Position numbers and translations under genes: made by a program
Assembly: GCF_039539005.1 (NCBI RefSeq)
Contig: NZ_BAABCP010000001.1
Span: 806,001 to 870,000 of the forward strand
Length of the DNA: 64,000 nt
DNA from: Microbacterium soli
GTDB taxonomy: Bacteria; Actinomycetota; Actinomycetes; Actinomycetales; Microbacteriaceae
Direction of reading: 5' to 3'
Notes under the pieces: model-generated
Seen by the model: only the letters and a program-made list of their open reading frames with translations
Told to the model about the DNA's origin: nothing
Database searches by the model: none
Shown here: positions 28,198-38,893 of the stretch, in pieces
Position numbering within the stretch: the first letter of the stretch is position 1
Layout: the number at the start of each line of letters is the position of its first letter

Positions 28198-29112
28198 ATG
28201 ATCGACGATCTCCGCGCGGAGCTCGCGCGCACAGACCTGTCGCCGGAGACGGAGCAGAAGCTGCGCAACCTGCTGACCGTGCTCGAGAGCGACGCCCAGG
28301 CGCACCTCGAGTCGTTCGAGATGGTCGAGCCGGGTCCGCATGCCGTCGTCTCCTTCGGGGATGTCGACACCGCCGATCTCATCGTGTTCCTGCTGCACGG
28401 CATCGAGACCGATCTGGCGCAGTTCCCGGCGTGGGCGGATGCCGCGCAGCGGCTGTGCGCGGACATCATCCGCTCCTGTGTGGTGCGCGGCACGCCACGG
28501 AACGTGGCGACCATCGCCTGGTTCGCCTGGGACTCGGGCACGCACGTGTCGGCCCTGGCCACCAAGCACGCCACGGTCGGCGCGGCACGGCTGGCCGTGA
28601 GCATCGACCGGTTGGGACCGCGCAACCCGCACGCGCATGTCGCCCTGGTGACGTACTCGTACTCGTCCACCCTGCTCGGCGAGCTGTTCGCGATGAACCT
28701 CGGCGAGAACGTGCGCACGGCGTTCTCCATCGCCTCCGCCGGCGTCACGCACGCGGCCGGCGTCGCCCTGGCGGATGCCGTCTCGCGCGGCGACCTCGTG
28801 CTGCACGCCACCGAGGGCGCGAACGACAGCATCGCCCCCTTGGGACGGCTCGGTCAGCACCCGCTGGACCCGCGGGACGTCCCCGGTGCTCTCGTCTACG
28901 AATCCGACGGCGGTGAGGCGCCCGCCGTCACCGGGGGGACGACCGTCGGCGCCGCCGTCGAGGGGCACGCCTCGCAGACCTCCGTGGACGAGCACGGGCG
29001 GCACCTCGGCTATTTCGACGAGAACGCGCAGTCGTACCTCATCCTCGTCGCGCGGCTCGCGGACGCGGCCGTCTCCGTCGATCCCTCGGCATCCGTCGAT
29101 CTCCCCGCCTGA
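28198..29112 (+). CDS. DUF1023-like alpha/beta hydrolase
   Basis: A 304-residue protein resembling the actinobacterial DUF1023 alpha/beta hydrolases. The oxyanion-hole strand reads IVFLLHGIETDL, and the expected nucleophile elbow is VTYSYSSTLLGE, so the Ser is kept but both Gly of GxSxG are replaced. A late acidic/His pair is not certain. It follows the CDF gene by eight bases and is probably co-transcribed. The substrate is unknown. Confidence 0.75.
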   Translation: MIDDLRAELARTDLSPETEQKLRNLLTVLESDAQAHLESFEMVEPGPHAVVSFGDVDTADLIVFLLHGIETDLAQFPAWADAAQRLCADIIRSCVVRGTPRNVATIAWFAWDSGTHVSALATKHATVGAARLAVSIDRLGPRNPHAHVALVTYSYSSTLLGELFAMNLGENVRTAFSIASAGVTHAAGVALADAVSRGDLVLHATEGANDSIAPLGRLGQHPLDPRDVPGALVYESDGGEAPAVTGGTTVGAAVEGHASQTSVDEHGRHLGYFDENAQSYLILVARLADAAVSVDPSASVDLPA

Positions 29113-29133
29113 GCGGTGGGACCGGGCCGCGTG

Positions 29134-29589
29134 TCAGCGGCGGGCGTCGAAGAAGGCGCGCAGCTGCGCGGTCGCCTCGTCGGCACGGATGCCGGTGATG
29201 ACCTCGGCGCGATACGGCAGCCGCCTGTCTCGCAGCAGGTCGTACATGGATCCGGCGGCCCCGGCCTTGTCATCCCAGGCGCCGAAGACCACCCGACCGA
29301 TGCGCGCCTGCAGGATCGCCCCCGCGCACATCACGCAGGGCTCGAGCGTGACGACGAGGGTGTGCCCCGCGAGGTTCCACCCGCCGTGCCCGTGCGCGGC
29401 GGCGCGCAGCGCGACGACCTCGGCGTGCGCGGTCGGATCGTGCGAGACCTCGCGGAGGTTGCGGCCCTCGCCGACCACCCGCCCGCCCGGATCCAGCACG
29501 ACGGCTCCGACGGGCACGTCGCCGGCGGCGCCCGCCTCCGCGGCGAGGGCGAGTGCGCGCGCCATCGGCTCGTCGTACACAGCGGTCAT
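29134..29589 (-). CDS. tadA: tRNA-specific adenosine deaminase
   Basis: The 151-residue zinc enzyme makes inosine at the wobble position of tRNA-Arg(ACG). Zinc ligands and catalytic Glu are in TAHAEVVAL and EPCVMCAGA, and the substrate-binding region GRVVFGAWDDKAGAAGS is conserved. TAGGCT lies seven bases before the ATG, again leaderless, and divergent from upp. Confidence 0.95.
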   Translation of the reverse strand: MTAVYDEPMARALALAAEAGAAGDVPVGAVVLDPGGRVVGEGRNLREVSHDPTAHAEVVALRAAAHGHGGWNLAGHTLVVTLEPCVMCAGAILQARIGRVVFGAWDDKAGAAGSMYDLLRDRRLPYRAEVITGIRADEATAQLRAFFDARR

Positions 29590-29703
29590 GCGGTCGAGCC
29601 TAATCCGCGGTGCCGGCGAGGGCTGTCCGGAACGGCGCGACCCGGCTCGCACGTCGCGGAATCTCGTACGGCCGCGAAGAGGGCATCCGACTAACCTGTA
29701 CTC

Positions 29704-30336
29704 ATGCGCGTTCATGTGGCCGACCACCCGCTCATCACCCACAAGCTCACGGTGCTGCGGGACGAGCGGACCCCATCCCCGGTCTTCCGGCAGCTGACCG
29801 AGGAGCTGGTGACGCTGCTGGCCTACGAGGCGACGCGCAACGTCAAGGTCGCACCGATCGAGGTCACCACGCCCATCACGACGACCACGGGGGTGAAGAT
29901 CGCCGAGCCGCGGCCGATCGTCGTGCCGATCCTGCGCGCGGGTCTCGGCATGCTGGAGGGGATGGTCAAGCTGCTGCCGACCGCCGAGGTGGGATTCCTC
30001 GGCATGGTGCGCGACGAGACGACGTTCCAGCCCACGACGTACGCCGAGCGACTGCCCTCGGACCTGAGCGACCGGCAGTGCTTCGCCATCGACCCGATGC
30101 TCGCCACCGGCGGTTCGCTGGGCGCGGCGATCCAGTTCCTCTTCGACCGCGGCGCGAAGGATGTCACCGCGATCTGCCTGCTCGGCACGCCGGAAGGCGT
30201 CGCCGCGATCGAGAAGCTCGTCGGCGACCGCGACGTCACACTGGTGCTGGGCGCCCTGGACGAGCGCCTCAACGAGAAGGGCTACATCGTGCCCGGCCTC
30301 GGCGACGCGGGCGACCGTCTGTACGGCACGGTCTGA
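29704..30336 (+). CDS. upp: Uracil phosphoribosyltransferase
   Basis: A 210-residue enzyme that makes UMP from uracil and PRPP. The PRPP-binding loop is [17 protein letters not shown], and the C-terminal uracil-binding region [16 protein letters not shown] is present. Its length is typical. TAACCT lies six bases before the ATG (29692-29697), giving a leaderless start. Confidence 0.97.
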   Translation: MRVHVADHPLITHKLTVLRDERTPSPVFRQLTEELVTLLAYEATRNVKVAPIEVTTPITTTTGVKIAEPRPIVVPILRAGLGMLEGMVKLLPTAEVGFLGMVRDETTFQPTTYAERLPSDLSDRQCFAIDPMLATGGSLGAAIQFLFDRGAKDVTAICLLGTPEGVAAIEKLVGDRDVTLVLGALDERLNEKGYIVPGLGDAGDRLYGTV

Positions 30337-30370
30337 CCGCCGAGACAGCACGGTCCGTGCCCACGGCCCG

Positions 30371-30708
30371 TCACGGGATCCGCAGCGCGTAGGAGCGCTC
30401 GTCACCGTAGTGGGTGAAGCCCGCTCGGGCGAGGATCGGGGCGGATGTCGAGACGCGCCCCTTCACGAGCGCCGTGGTCGCCCCGGGCTCGGCGCCGATC
30501 CGCAGTCGTTCGGCGAGCACGGCGCGATAGGCGCCGCGGCCCCGCGAGCCCGGAAGAGTCGCCGCTCCCCACAGTCGCACGAACCCGTCCACGACCGTGC
30601 AGCCTCCGGTATAGCGGACGAGCTGCAGCTCGGCATTCTCCTGTTCACTACCGCGGGGATCCACACCCAGGCGGCCGACGCGCGCATGATGTCATCGATG
30701 CTGCGCAC
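30371..30708 (-). pseudogene. Decayed GNAT acetyltransferase gene (internal deletion and frameshift)
   Basis: From GTG 30708 one frame gives RSIDDIMRASAAWVWIP. A second frame then continues as SEQENAELQLVRYTGG and VVDGFVRLWGAATLPGSRGR to the end RSYALRIP at 30371. The first part looks like the N-terminus and the second like the acetyl-CoA-binding half of one GNAT protein, but they are in different frames and about 130 residues that normally lie between them are missing. The promoter remnant TAGGTT six bases before the GTG (30715-30720) is still present. A sequencing error could explain the frameshift but not the missing middle. Confidence 0.7.
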
Positions 30709-30717
30709 CCCGGCAAC

Positions 30718-33700
30718 CTAGAATCCGGATCCGGAGTCGACACCGCACGCTCGGCCCGCTCCGTCGCGATCGGCTCCGACCAGATGAGCGAAGGCGCTCA
30801 GGCGCGCCACGCCCTCCGGGGTCCACGGCAGATCGTCGAGGAGCGCCGGGGAGTGCACGAGGTACGCGGCGCTCTTCGCCCGTGAGATCGCGACGTTCAA
30901 GCGGTTCTGCAGCAGCAGGAACTCCGGCCCGCGCGGGGCGTCGCGGCCGCTGGAGGCGGCGAGTGAGGTGATCGAGACGACGGCCTCCCTGCCCTGGAAG
31001 TTGTCGACCGTGCCGACGGCGATCTCCCCGAGGCCCGCGGCGGCGAGCTGCTCGTGGATGAGCTGCTTCTGCGCGTTGTAGGGGGCGACGACGATGATGT
31101 CCGCCTGCTCCAGCGCCCGCGGCGCGGCATCCGTCATGCCGTCGATGTACAGGCGGCCGATCAGGTCGCGCACGATGCGGACGACCTCGGCGGCCTCCTC
31201 GGCCGACTCCGTCGCGTTGCCGCGGTGCCGCACGGGTACGACATGGAGCCCCGGGTCGATCCCCTCGACGATGCGACGCTCGGTTCCCGGCGCCGAGGCC
31301 AGCCTGCCCGCGTAGGAGAGCCGGGAGACGGGTGCCGCGACCTGCGGATGCATCCGCCATGACTCGGCGAGCAGGTAGCCGTGGGCGGGGTCGATGACGG
31401 AAGCACCGTCCATCAGCCAGCCGAGCGCCGAGGTGTCCACCGGCTCCGGGTGCGTGCCCTGGCTGACCTGCGGAAGCTGCTGCGGGTCGCCCAGCAGCAG
31501 GAGTCGCTTGGCTCCGGCGGCGACGGCGATCGTGGATGCCAGGGAGAACTGCCCGGCCTCGTCGATCACCAGCAGGTCGAGCCCGCCGCGGTCCACGCGG
31601 CGCGTGCTGCTGAAATCCCAGGCCGTGCCGCCGACCACCACCCCGCCATGGGCGTGCTCGGCGAGGAAGGACGCCATGCCGTCGCGGGAGAGCAGTGTGT
31701 AGGGCCGTTCGCCGTCATCGCCGGATTTCGGCTTCTTGGCGACCTTCGCAGCCGGGACTCCGGCGTCCACGACGCGCTCCAGCAGGTTCTCGACGATGGC
31801 GTGCGACTGCGCGACGACGCCGACCCGGTAGCCGTGCTCGTGAACGAGCCGCGCGATGACCTGGGAGCCGGTGTGGGTCTTGCCCGTGCCCGGAGGGCCC
31901 TGCACGGCCAGGTAGCTGGAGTCGAGATCGAGGATGCCGCGCACGATGAGGTCGACACGGTCACCGGTCTCGGCGGGAAGCCCGGCACCGGACCGGGTGC
32001 GCGGGGGGATCCGGCGCAGGATGTCGGTCGCGGCGTCGGAGGGGAATCCGGGGGCGGCCGTATGCAGGGCGGCGGCCCACTCCTCGATGGCGCCCTGCTG
32101 ACTGGCCGGGTTCGGCGGCGCCGCCGGGGTGAGCGCGAGGGGCAGTTCCTCCCAGGTCTGGCCGGCCACGGTGCGCTCACGGACGACGTACCCGTCGTCG
32201 AGCACCTCGACCACCTCCACCTCGTGCGGCACGTGGATCACCCGGGAGGGCGCGGTCGCGGCGAACGGCGCGGGCATCGCGTACAGCGCGAACGGGCGGC
32301 CGCCGACCCCGAGGGTACTGCCGGGAGCCACCTCACCCCGCAGGCGGACCAGACGGGTCTGCGTGCGTTGTCCCTCTCCTACGGACCAGTCCTCCAGCAT
32401 GGTGCTGGCCGAGGCGTCCACGTGCAGCACGTCGCGGGTGGACGCCCACATCGAGACCGGTTCGCGCAGGCGCTGGAAATGACCCTGCCAGAAGCTCTTC
32501 GACTCACGCGGGTAGTAGTCGATCGCGGCGGCCGCCACCCGGAACGCCTCACCGTCGTGGCCCCGGCTCTCGGCATCCGCCGCGTCGGCCTGCAGGGCGA
32601 GGGAGAGCGGGGAGGGTTCGTAGGCGCGGGTCTCCGGGTCGTCCGGCGGCGCGGGCAGCACGCCCTCCTGCCGGGCGAGGCCCACCAGCCAGTCGCGCAG
32701 CCGGCGCGTGGAGATGCAGTCGTACCGGTTGTAGTCGGCCAGGTCGTCGAGGATGCTCTGCGCCTCGTCCTGCCGGCCGTTCTCGATCAGGGCGCGAGCC
32801 CGCACGTACTGGACGATCGAGTCGTCGCCCCTCTGCACGTCGCTCGTGCGCACCTCGGCGCCCATGTACAGCGGTTCGAGCTTCTTGATCGAGTAGGAGC
32901 GCGATCCGATGCGCACCGATCGCAGCACGATCGGGTACAGGTCGACGAACACGCCCTCGCGCAGCAACCGGTCGACATCGGCCTCACCCACACCGTGCCG
33001 TGCCGCCATGGCCGACAAGTGGGTGGTCTCGTAGGGTGCGTAGTGGTAGATGTGCAGATCGGGGTGGGTGCGGCGGCGCAGCTTCACGAACTCCAGGAAG
33101 TCGAGCAGCGCCCGCTTCTCGTCGGCGAAGGTGTGCGCCCACAGCGCGGTGTACTGCTCGGAGTCGTCGACCCAGCCGAACAGGTAGTCGATGCCCCACT
33201 GCGGCGGCTCTCCGGGCTCGGTGTGCAGCGGATCGCCCTCGAAGTCGAAGAACAGGTCGCCGCGGCTGGGCCTGGGCATCATGCCGATGGCGGAGGCCGA
33301 CACCAGCTCGTACGGCGGAACAGCACCGGGCTCCTCCACGATGCCGGCCTGCAGGCGCGCCTGCGCGCGCAGCGCTGCGAACACGTCGGGGTTCATGCCG
33401 TCCGGGGCATCCGAGGCCGCGGCCAGATCGTCGATGGTGCGGATGCCCGCGGCGCGCAGGCGCTGCCGGTGCACGGGACGCATGCGGGCGACCATGAGCA
33501 GGTCACGATGCGCGATGACCTGCTCCTCGCAGGTGGGGCAGCGGCCGCAGGCGGTGATCTGCAGCTCACCGCGGTCGTCGCCCCAGGCCAGCGGCGCGCC
33601 GACCGTGCCCGCCGCCGGGTCGCGATCCGCGATGAGGGCCCGCAGCCGCGCCCGGCGCACGTGGAACAGCGGCAGGATGTCGTCGACACAGTGGGTGCTC

Positions 33701-34254
33701 GTGCTGCCGTCGCCGAGGATGAGGTCGACGTGCGCGGAGCGGAGGACGCCGAGGCGGTCGAGCTGGTCGACATATGCGGCCAGCTGCATGAGCGCGGTCG
33801 ACCGTGCCGTGCGGGCGAGTTTGGAGTCCTGCACACGCCAGCGGCCGTCGTCCTCGTCGCGGCGGATGAAGTCGGCGAACCCGACGAACTCCGACGTGGC
33901 GAAGGCGGCCTGATAGACGGCCGATGCCGCCGAGCGCAGCGCGCGCTCGGTGTCGGCGACCACAGCGCCCAGCGCCTCGGCATCCACCGACGACACTTTC
34001 GGCAGCACCACGACGCCGGGCCCGCCGTCGACGGACTCGCCGAGGTCGGCGATATAGCGCGCGAGCACCTGCTCCTCGTGGCGGTCGCCCAATCGCGCGG
34101 CGCGCTCGAGGGTGGCATCCGCCGGGTCATCGACGGCGGGGATGCGACCAAGCTTCGCGTCCAGCGCGCGCGCCCAGGCGAACTCGCACTCCGCGGCGGC
34201 CTTCAGGTCACTCGCGCTCCAGACCACCCGGTTCTCCGCTGCGATGACCCGCAC
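30718..34254 (-). CDS. TM0106-type RecB-like nuclease fused to SF1 helicase
   Basis: A 1178-residue protein in three parts. Residues 1-300 resemble a RecB/Cas4-like nuclease, with RWRVQDSKLA as the D-x-K motif and cysteines (AECEF, ACGRCPTCEE) that could bind an Fe-S cluster. Residues 330-520 resemble a DEDD exonuclease (LFFDFEGDPLHT). The C-terminal third is an SF1B Dna2/Upf1-like helicase with Walker A QGPPGTGKTHTGS, DEAGQ, and motif VI NVAISRAK. It should unwind and trim DNA or RNA; the pathway is not established. It starts at GTG 34254. Confidence 0.88.
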   Translation of the reverse strand: MRVIAAENRVVWSASDLKAAAECEFAWARALDAKLGRIPAVDDPADATLERAARLGDRHEEQVLARYIADLGESVDGGPGVVVLPKVSSVDAEALGAVVADTERALRSAASAVYQAAFATSEFVGFADFIRRDEDDGRWRVQDSKLARTARSTALMQLAAYVDQLDRLGVLRSAHVDLILGDGSTSTHCVDDILPLFHVRRARLRALIADRDPAAGTVGAPLAWGDDRGELQITACGRCPTCEEQVIAHRDLLMVARMRPVHRQRLRAAGIRTIDDLAAASDAPDGMNPDVFAALRAQARLQAGIVEEPGAVPPYELVSASAIGMMPRPSRGDLFFDFEGDPLHTEPGEPPQWGIDYLFGWVDDSEQYTALWAHTFADEKRALLDFLEFVKLRRRTHPDLHIYHYAPYETTHLSAMAARHGVGEADVDRLLREGVFVDLYPIVLRSVRIGSRSYSIKKLEPLYMGAEVRTSDVQRGDDSIVQYVRARALIENGRQDEAQSILDDLADYNRYDCISTRRLRDWLVGLARQEGVLPAPPDDPETRAYEPSPLSLALQADAADAESRGHDGEAFRVAAAAIDYYPRESKSFWQGHFQRLREPVSMWASTRDVLHVDASASTMLEDWSVGEGQRTQTRLVRLRGEVAPGSTLGVGGRPFALYAMPAPFAATAPSRVIHVPHEVEVVEVLDDGYVVRERTVAGQTWEELPLALTPAAPPNPASQQGAIEEWAAALHTAAPGFPSDAATDILRRIPPRTRSGAGLPAETGDRVDLIVRGILDLDSSYLAVQGPPGTGKTHTGSQVIARLVHEHGYRVGVVAQSHAIVENLLERVVDAGVPAAKVAKKPKSGDDGERPYTLLSRDGMASFLAEHAHGGVVVGGTAWDFSSTRRVDRGGLDLLVIDEAGQFSLASTIAVAAGAKRLLLLGDPQQLPQVSQGTHPEPVDTSALGWLMDGASVIDPAHGYLLAESWRMHPQVAAPVSRLSYAGRLASAPGTERRIVEGIDPGLHVVPVRHRGNATESAEEAAEVVRIVRDLIGRLYIDGMTDAAPRALEQADIIVVAPYNAQKQLIHEQLAAAGLGEIAVGTVDNFQGREAVVSITSLAASSGRDAPRGPEFLLLQNRLNVAISRAKSAAYLVHSPALLDDLPWTPEGVARLSAFAHLVGADRDGAGRACGVDSGSGF

Positions 34255-34274
34255 GGCGCCCCTCTCCCTCGACT

Positions 34275-34338
34275 GCCTCCGACATTAGCCGGAGGCACGG
34301 ACATCCTCCCCGCGGGGACAGACATCCTCCCCGCGGGG
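34275..34338. repeat. Hairpin and tandem 18-bp repeats upstream of the nuclease-helicase
   Basis: A perfect 7-bp stem GCCTCCG/CGGAGGC closes an 8-base loop at 34275-34296. It is followed by two exact copies of GACATCCTCCCCGCGGGG at 34300-34317 and 34321-34338. Each copy holds the palindrome CCCCGCGGGG. They lie between the nadE 3' end and the nuclease-helicase start. Read on the minus strand, each contains GGGGAGGATG, which resembles a ribosome-binding site with a start codon. Confidence 0.5.
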
Positions 34339-34391
34339 GCGGACGTCCGCATCACCGGAACCGTACGGACCGTCGGTCTACGGCGGAACCC

Positions 34392-35210
34392 TCACCGCCA
34401 CCAGGTGTCCGACGGCGCCACGGGCAGGTGGCGCTTGTGCCGGGTGGCGAGGTACTTCGCCTCGATGCGTGCGGCGACCTCGTCGGGAACCTCCCGCCCC
34501 TCGAGATAGTCGTCGATCTGCTCGTAGGCCAGCCCCAGCTCATCCTCATCGGCGCGGCCGGGCGTACCGTCCAGGAGGTCGGCGGTGGGGGTCTTCAGGT
34601 ACAGCCGCTCGGGAGCACCGAGCTGCCGCAGCAGCATCCGTCCCTGCCTCTTGCTCAGCCCGGCGAGCGGCGTGACGTCGGCGGCCCCGTCACCGAACTT
34701 CGTGTAGAAGCCGGTGACGGCCTCGGCGGCGTGGTCGGTGCCGATGACGAGCAGCCCGTCGTGACCGCCCAGCGCGTACTGCGCGACCATGCGCAGGCGC
34801 GCCTTGATGTTGCCGCGATGGAAGTCGGTGATCGGCTCGCCGAGGCCGGTCTCGAGGTCGCGTTCCAGCCCGTCGACGCCATGCTCGATGTTGATGGTGA
34901 CGGAGCGGTCGGCGGCGATGAAGTCGATCGCGGCCTCGGCATCCGCGGCGTCCTGCTGCACCCGGTACGGCAGTCGGACGGCGAGGAAGCTCGCCTCTTC
35001 GCCTGCCGCTCGCGCCCTCTCGACGGCGAGCTGCACGAGCCTGCCGGCGAGCGTGGAGTCCTGTCCGCCGGAGATGCCGAGCACGAAGCCGGCGGCCCCG
35101 GTGGCACGCAGGTAGTCGACGAGGAACACGATCCTCGCCTCGACCTCGTCCGCGGGGTCGATGTCGGGCTTCACACCCAGGTCCTCGGCGATCTGCTGCT
35201 GCATGCTCAC
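34392..35210 (-). CDS. nadE: NH3-dependent NAD+ synthetase
   Basis: The 272-residue enzyme amidates deamido-NAD using ATP and ammonia. The ATP-pyrophosphatase P-loop [19 protein letters not shown] and [19 protein letters not shown] are diagnostic. There is no glutaminase domain, so it is the short form. GTG 35210 is favoured because GGAGG lies seven bases upstream; ATG 35204 would be 13 bases away. Confidence 0.96.
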   Translation of the reverse strand: MSMQQQIAEDLGVKPDIDPADEVEARIVFLVDYLRATGAAGFVLGISGGQDSTLAGRLVQLAVERARAAGEEASFLAVRLPYRVQQDAADAEAAIDFIAADRSVTINIEHGVDGLERDLETGLGEPITDFHRGNIKARLRMVAQYALGGHDGLLVIGTDHAAEAVTGFYTKFGDGAADVTPLAGLSKRQGRMLLRQLGAPERLYLKTPTADLLDGTPGRADEDELGLAYEQIDDYLEGREVPDEVAARIEAKYLATRHKRHLPVAPSDTWWR

Positions 35211-35279
35211 GGCGGTTCCTCCTTCCCGGGCACCGAGCCCGCGTCGGATTCCAGTCTCCCCCACTGACAGAATGTCGGT

Positions 35280-35849
35280 GTGAAACTTCTCGTCGCAGCG
35301 CTCGCCTCCGAGCTGCAGGCCTTCCCGGCCGAGCTCCCGGGCTTCGATCGACTGGTCACCGGTCCAGGAAAGCTCATGGCCGCCGTCGGGCTCACCCGGG
35401 CTCTGGAGGCGAGGGACGCGACGGACCCGTATGACGAGATCCTCGTGGTGGGCACCGCGGGTGCGGTGGGTGACGAAGTGGCATCCGGCATCCATGAGGT
35501 CGGGGCCGCCATCCAGCATGACGTGCAGGATCTCGACGGGGTCGTCGGACGACACGTGTCCCTGCCGGCCCGCGTGGAGACCGGGCGGGCGGGGGCCACG
35601 ATCGCGACGGGAGACATCTTCGTCGACGACGCGGATGCCGTGGCCCGGATCCGCTCGCTGGGCGGCGAGCTGGTCGACATGGAGACGTTCGCACTGGTCT
35701 GGGTGGCCCAGCAGTTCGGGGTGCCGATCCGGGTGCTGCGCGTGGTCTCGGATCGTGCGCAGGACGGCGCCGTCCAGGTGTGGGACGAGGTCGTCGCGGC
35801 GTGCAGCGCGCAGCTGTGGCAGCGCGTGCGGCACGAGTACGACCTCTGA
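35280..35849 (+). CDS. MTA/SAH nucleosidase-like phosphorylase-superfamily protein
   Basis: A 189-residue protein of the nucleoside phosphorylase fold. Motifs: VVGTAGAV near the ribose site, [26 protein letters not shown] where the Glu contacts ribose, and VSDRAQD with the catalytic Asp. It is shorter than typical MTAN (about 230 residues). It probably cleaves a purine nucleoside such as methylthioadenosine. CAGAAT six bases before the GTG (35268-35273) suggests leaderless transcription. Confidence 0.85.
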   Translation: MKLLVAALASELQAFPAELPGFDRLVTGPGKLMAAVGLTRALEARDATDPYDEILVVGTAGAVGDEVASGIHEVGAAIQHDVQDLDGVVGRHVSLPARVETGRAGATIATGDIFVDDADAVARIRSLGGELVDMETFALVWVAQQFGVPIRVLRVVSDRAQDGAVQVWDEVVAACSAQLWQRVRHEYDL

Positions 35850-35902
35850 CGCCCTTCTTCTTCGGCGGGCCTGCGCCCCAACCCCCTGGCCCGGCCTGCG
35901 CC

Positions 35903-38893
35903 TCATCCCCTCGGCGCGTTGATGACACTGGGCCCGTCGGGCAGCGCGTGCACGGTGAGCTGGGCGGGGATCTGCTCCTGCATGGCCTCGACGTGGCTGA
36001 TGACGCCGACCGTGCGGCCGCCCTGCCGCAGCTCGTCGAGGGTGCGCATGGCGGTCTCGAGCGTGTCGGAGTCCAGCGAGCCGAAGCCCTCGTCGATGAA
36101 GAGCGTGTCCAGTCGGATGCCTCCTGCACGCGCCGTGACGACTTCGGCCAGCCCGAGAGCGAGGGCCAGGGATGACAGGAACGTCTCGCCTCCGGACAGT
36201 GAGGTGGCGGGCCGCGCCTGCCCCGTGAAGGCGTCGAACACCGTGATGCCGAGGCCGGATGCCGCGCCGCGCGCCGCCAGGGCGTCGGAGTGCCGCAACT
36301 CGTAGCGCCCGTCGGACATGTCGCGCAGCCGCTGATTGGCGGCGGAGACGATCTCCTCCAGCTCGGCGGCCAGCACGAAGGTCTCCAGGTTCATTCTGCG
36401 GGTGTTGCCGGAGCGGCCCGCGAGGGTGTCTGCGAGGCCGCGCAGCACCTCGAACTCCGCCGCGTCCTCGGCCGAGGCGGCGTGCTCGACCGCAGCGGCA
36501 TCGAGGGTGGCCACCAGGCTCGACTGCACGCCTCTCGCACGGCTGTGGGCGTCGACCGCGCTCGTCCACGACCGCCGGGCAGCGGCGGCCTCCTCCTCCG
36601 CCGCGGTCAGGTCGATCGTCTCGTCCGGGAGTGCCCGCAGCTCCAGATCGAGCAGCAGAGCGCGCTCCTTCTGCACCGCCACCGCATGCCCGGTGACCAG
36701 GTCGTCGAGGGCCGTGATCTCCGCCGCGCTGAGCAGTGCCTGCTCGACCTCCACGACCTCGGTGAACATCGATGCCTCGACAGCCTGATCACGCTCGTGC
36801 CTGGCGAGGTTCGCGCGCTCGGCGGCTTCGACGTTCGCGTCGATCGCGTCCGCGGCGGCCGTCGCGGCGGCGATCTGCCGACGCGCCTCCGCGGCACGCT
36901 CGGCGACCGTGGTGCGGTCGCCTCTGGCCTCCGCGATGAGGCGGGAGGCGTCGGCGTCCCGCTGCGCTGCGAGCGAGAGCGCCGTGCGCGCTGCGCTGAG
37001 CCGGTCGGACGCCGCCGCACGGCGCTCGTCCAGGTCGGCTGCGCTCGCCTGCAGCACGTCCAGATCACGGGTGAGTTCCTCCGCGCGCTGCACGGCCGCG
37101 ACGGCGGATTCCCGCGCCGCACGAGCCCGCTCGAGCTCCTCAGCGGCCTGCGCGGCCGAGCGGCCGCCCGCGCGCTCGACCGCCACGGCGTGGGCGGCCG
37201 TCACCGTCGCAAGAGCGGCGGAAGCCTCCCGTTCGGTCCTGGACGCGTCGTCGCGGACGCGCTCCGCCGCCGCGATGTCCTCGGCGGAGACCGGGTCGGC
37301 ATGCGCAGCCGGTGCGGGATGCTCGAGGGAACCGCACACCGCGCACGGCTCTCCCGGTGCCAGTGCGTCGGCGAGCTCACCGGCGTAGCCGTCGAGGCGC
37401 CGCCGTCGCAGGGCGGCGAGCTCGGCCTGTGCACGGGTGTGCGCATCGCTGGCACTGGACTCCACCTGCCGCGCGGCATCGATCTCCGCGGCAAGACGCT
37501 CGACGTCGAGCACGGCGGCAGCCCGCTGCTCAGCGGACGCGACCTCCCGCTCCGCCGTCTCGGCGAGCATCGCCGCCGCCCGGGCCGCGTCGCGGTCAGC
37601 GGACAGCGCCGCCAGACGAGCGGGCAGCGTCTCCCGCTCGACGTCGATCGCGGTGAGAGCGGCGGATGCCGCCTGCTCGGCCTCCTGCGCCGCCACGAGC
37701 TCGGCGGTGCGCTCGGCGGTGGACTCCTCGAGCTCCACCGCACGCTGCCAGGAACCGCTCTCGCGGGTGCGGTCGGATGCCCAGGTGCGGTAGTGAGCGG
37801 CACGGTCCGTCATCGTCCCCATGGGGACTCCCGCCGCGGTGGCCGCGTCGACGGCATCCGCTTCCCGCGTCGCCGCGTCTTCCGCAGCAGCCAGTGCCCG
37901 TGCCGCGGAGGCGATCAGCGCTCGCATGCCCTCCGCCGTACGGGCGCGATCGCGCCGCGAAGCCGCCGCAGCGACCTCCTCGGCCCGTTCCTCCAGCACG
38001 GCGAGGGCCGCTCGGGCACGGTCCCGGTCGAGCTGCGCCTGCCGCTGCTCCTTGAGAGCGGCGAGCGCTGCATCCGCCGTCGTGAGCGTCTTCTCGGCGG
38101 CTGTCCGCTCGGTGCCGAATCTCTCCACCCGGTAATCGGCGCGCGCGACCGCCCGGCGGAGACGCTCGATCCTCGCATCCGTCGTGTCCGGCGTCGCATC
38201 CGCATCGTCGCCCCACAGGGCCGCGTCGGTCACGACCCGTTCGGCCTCGTCGAGGCGCGCTTCGACCGTGGCGCGCCGACCGGCGAGGGCCTGTTCCGCG
38301 GCTCGGCGTCGATCGTCGAAACGAGCCTGGATGTCGGAGAACCGCTCGGTGCCGAACAGGCGGCGCAGCAGCGCCTGCCGCTCCCTGCTGTCGGCGAGCA
38401 GGAAGTCGGCGAAGCGGTTCTGCGCGAGCAGGATCACCTGCAGGAACTGCTCCTGGCTCAGCTGCAGGATCTCGTCCAGTTCGTGGGCGACATCCACGAC
38501 CCGGGCCGCGCGACCCACCCACTCGTCGTCCACGAACTGCTCCAGCAGTGCCGACGGCGCCTGCGTGGTCAGGCCGCCGCCGCGCTTCGCGGGCCGCTCG
38601 TACGCCGGCGAGCGCGTCACCCGGAAGCGCCCGGCGACGGTGCTGAACTCGACCACCACCTCGGTGGGGTCGCTCGGCTCGCTGTGATCGCTGCGCAGCC
38701 GCTTCTCCCCGCCGTCGTATCGCGGCACCCCGCCGTAGAGCCCGAAGCAGACCGCATCCAGGATGCTGGACTTGCCCGCCCCCGTGCGCCCCGCGATGAG
38801 GAAGATGCCGTCGTCGGCGAAGGCGTCGAAGTCGACCGACTGACGTGCGCGGAACGGCCCGAATCCCTCGACCTCGAGACGGTGCAGTCGCAT
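35903..38893 (-). CDS. sbcC: Exonuclease subunit SbcC
   Basis: A 996-residue SMC-like ATPase (Rad50 relative). N-terminal Walker A is [14 protein letters not shown]; long Ala/Glu/Arg-rich coiled coils surround a zinc hook GEPCAVCGS at about residue 515; the C-terminus has the ABC signature [19 protein letters not shown] and Walker [15 protein letters not shown]. With SbcD it cleaves hairpins and protein-blocked DNA ends. Its ATG overlaps the sbcD stop by one base (TGATG). Confidence 0.96.
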   Translation of the reverse strand: MRLHRLEVEGFGPFRARQSVDFDAFADDGIFLIAGRTGAGKSSILDAVCFGLYGGVPRYDGGEKRLRSDHSEPSDPTEVVVEFSTVAGRFRVTRSPAYERPAKRGGGLTTQAPSALLEQFVDDEWVGRAARVVDVAHELDEILQLSQEQFLQVILLAQNRFADFLLADSRERQALLRRLFGTERFSDIQARFDDRRRAAEQALAGRRATVEARLDEAERVVTDAALWGDDADATPDTTDARIERLRRAVARADYRVERFGTERTAAEKTLTTADAALAALKEQRQAQLDRDRARAALAVLEERAEEVAAAASRRDRARTAEGMRALIASAARALAAAEDAATREADAVDAATAAGVPMGTMTDRAAHYRTWASDRTRESGSWQRAVELEESTAERTAELVAAQEAEQAASAALTAIDVERETLPARLAALSADRDAARAAAMLAETAEREVASAEQRAAAVLDVERLAAEIDAARQVESSASDAHTRAQAELAALRRRRLDGYAGELADALAPGEPCAVCGSLEHPAPAAHADPVSAEDIAAAERVRDDASRTEREASAALATVTAAHAVAVERAGGRSAAQAAEELERARAARESAVAAVQRAEELTRDLDVLQASAADLDERRAAASDRLSAARTALSLAAQRDADASRLIAEARGDRTTVAERAAEARRQIAAATAAADAIDANVEAAERANLARHERDQAVEASMFTEVVEVEQALLSAAEITALDDLVTGHAVAVQKERALLLDLELRALPDETIDLTAAEEEAAAARRSWTSAVDAHSRARGVQSSLVATLDAAAVEHAASAEDAAEFEVLRGLADTLAGRSGNTRRMNLETFVLAAELEEIVSAANQRLRDMSDGRYELRHSDALAARGAASGLGITVFDAFTGQARPATSLSGGETFLSSLALALGLAEVVTARAGGIRLDTLFIDEGFGSLDSDTLETAMRTLDELRQGGRTVGVISHVEAMQEQIPAQLTVHALPDGPSVINAPRG

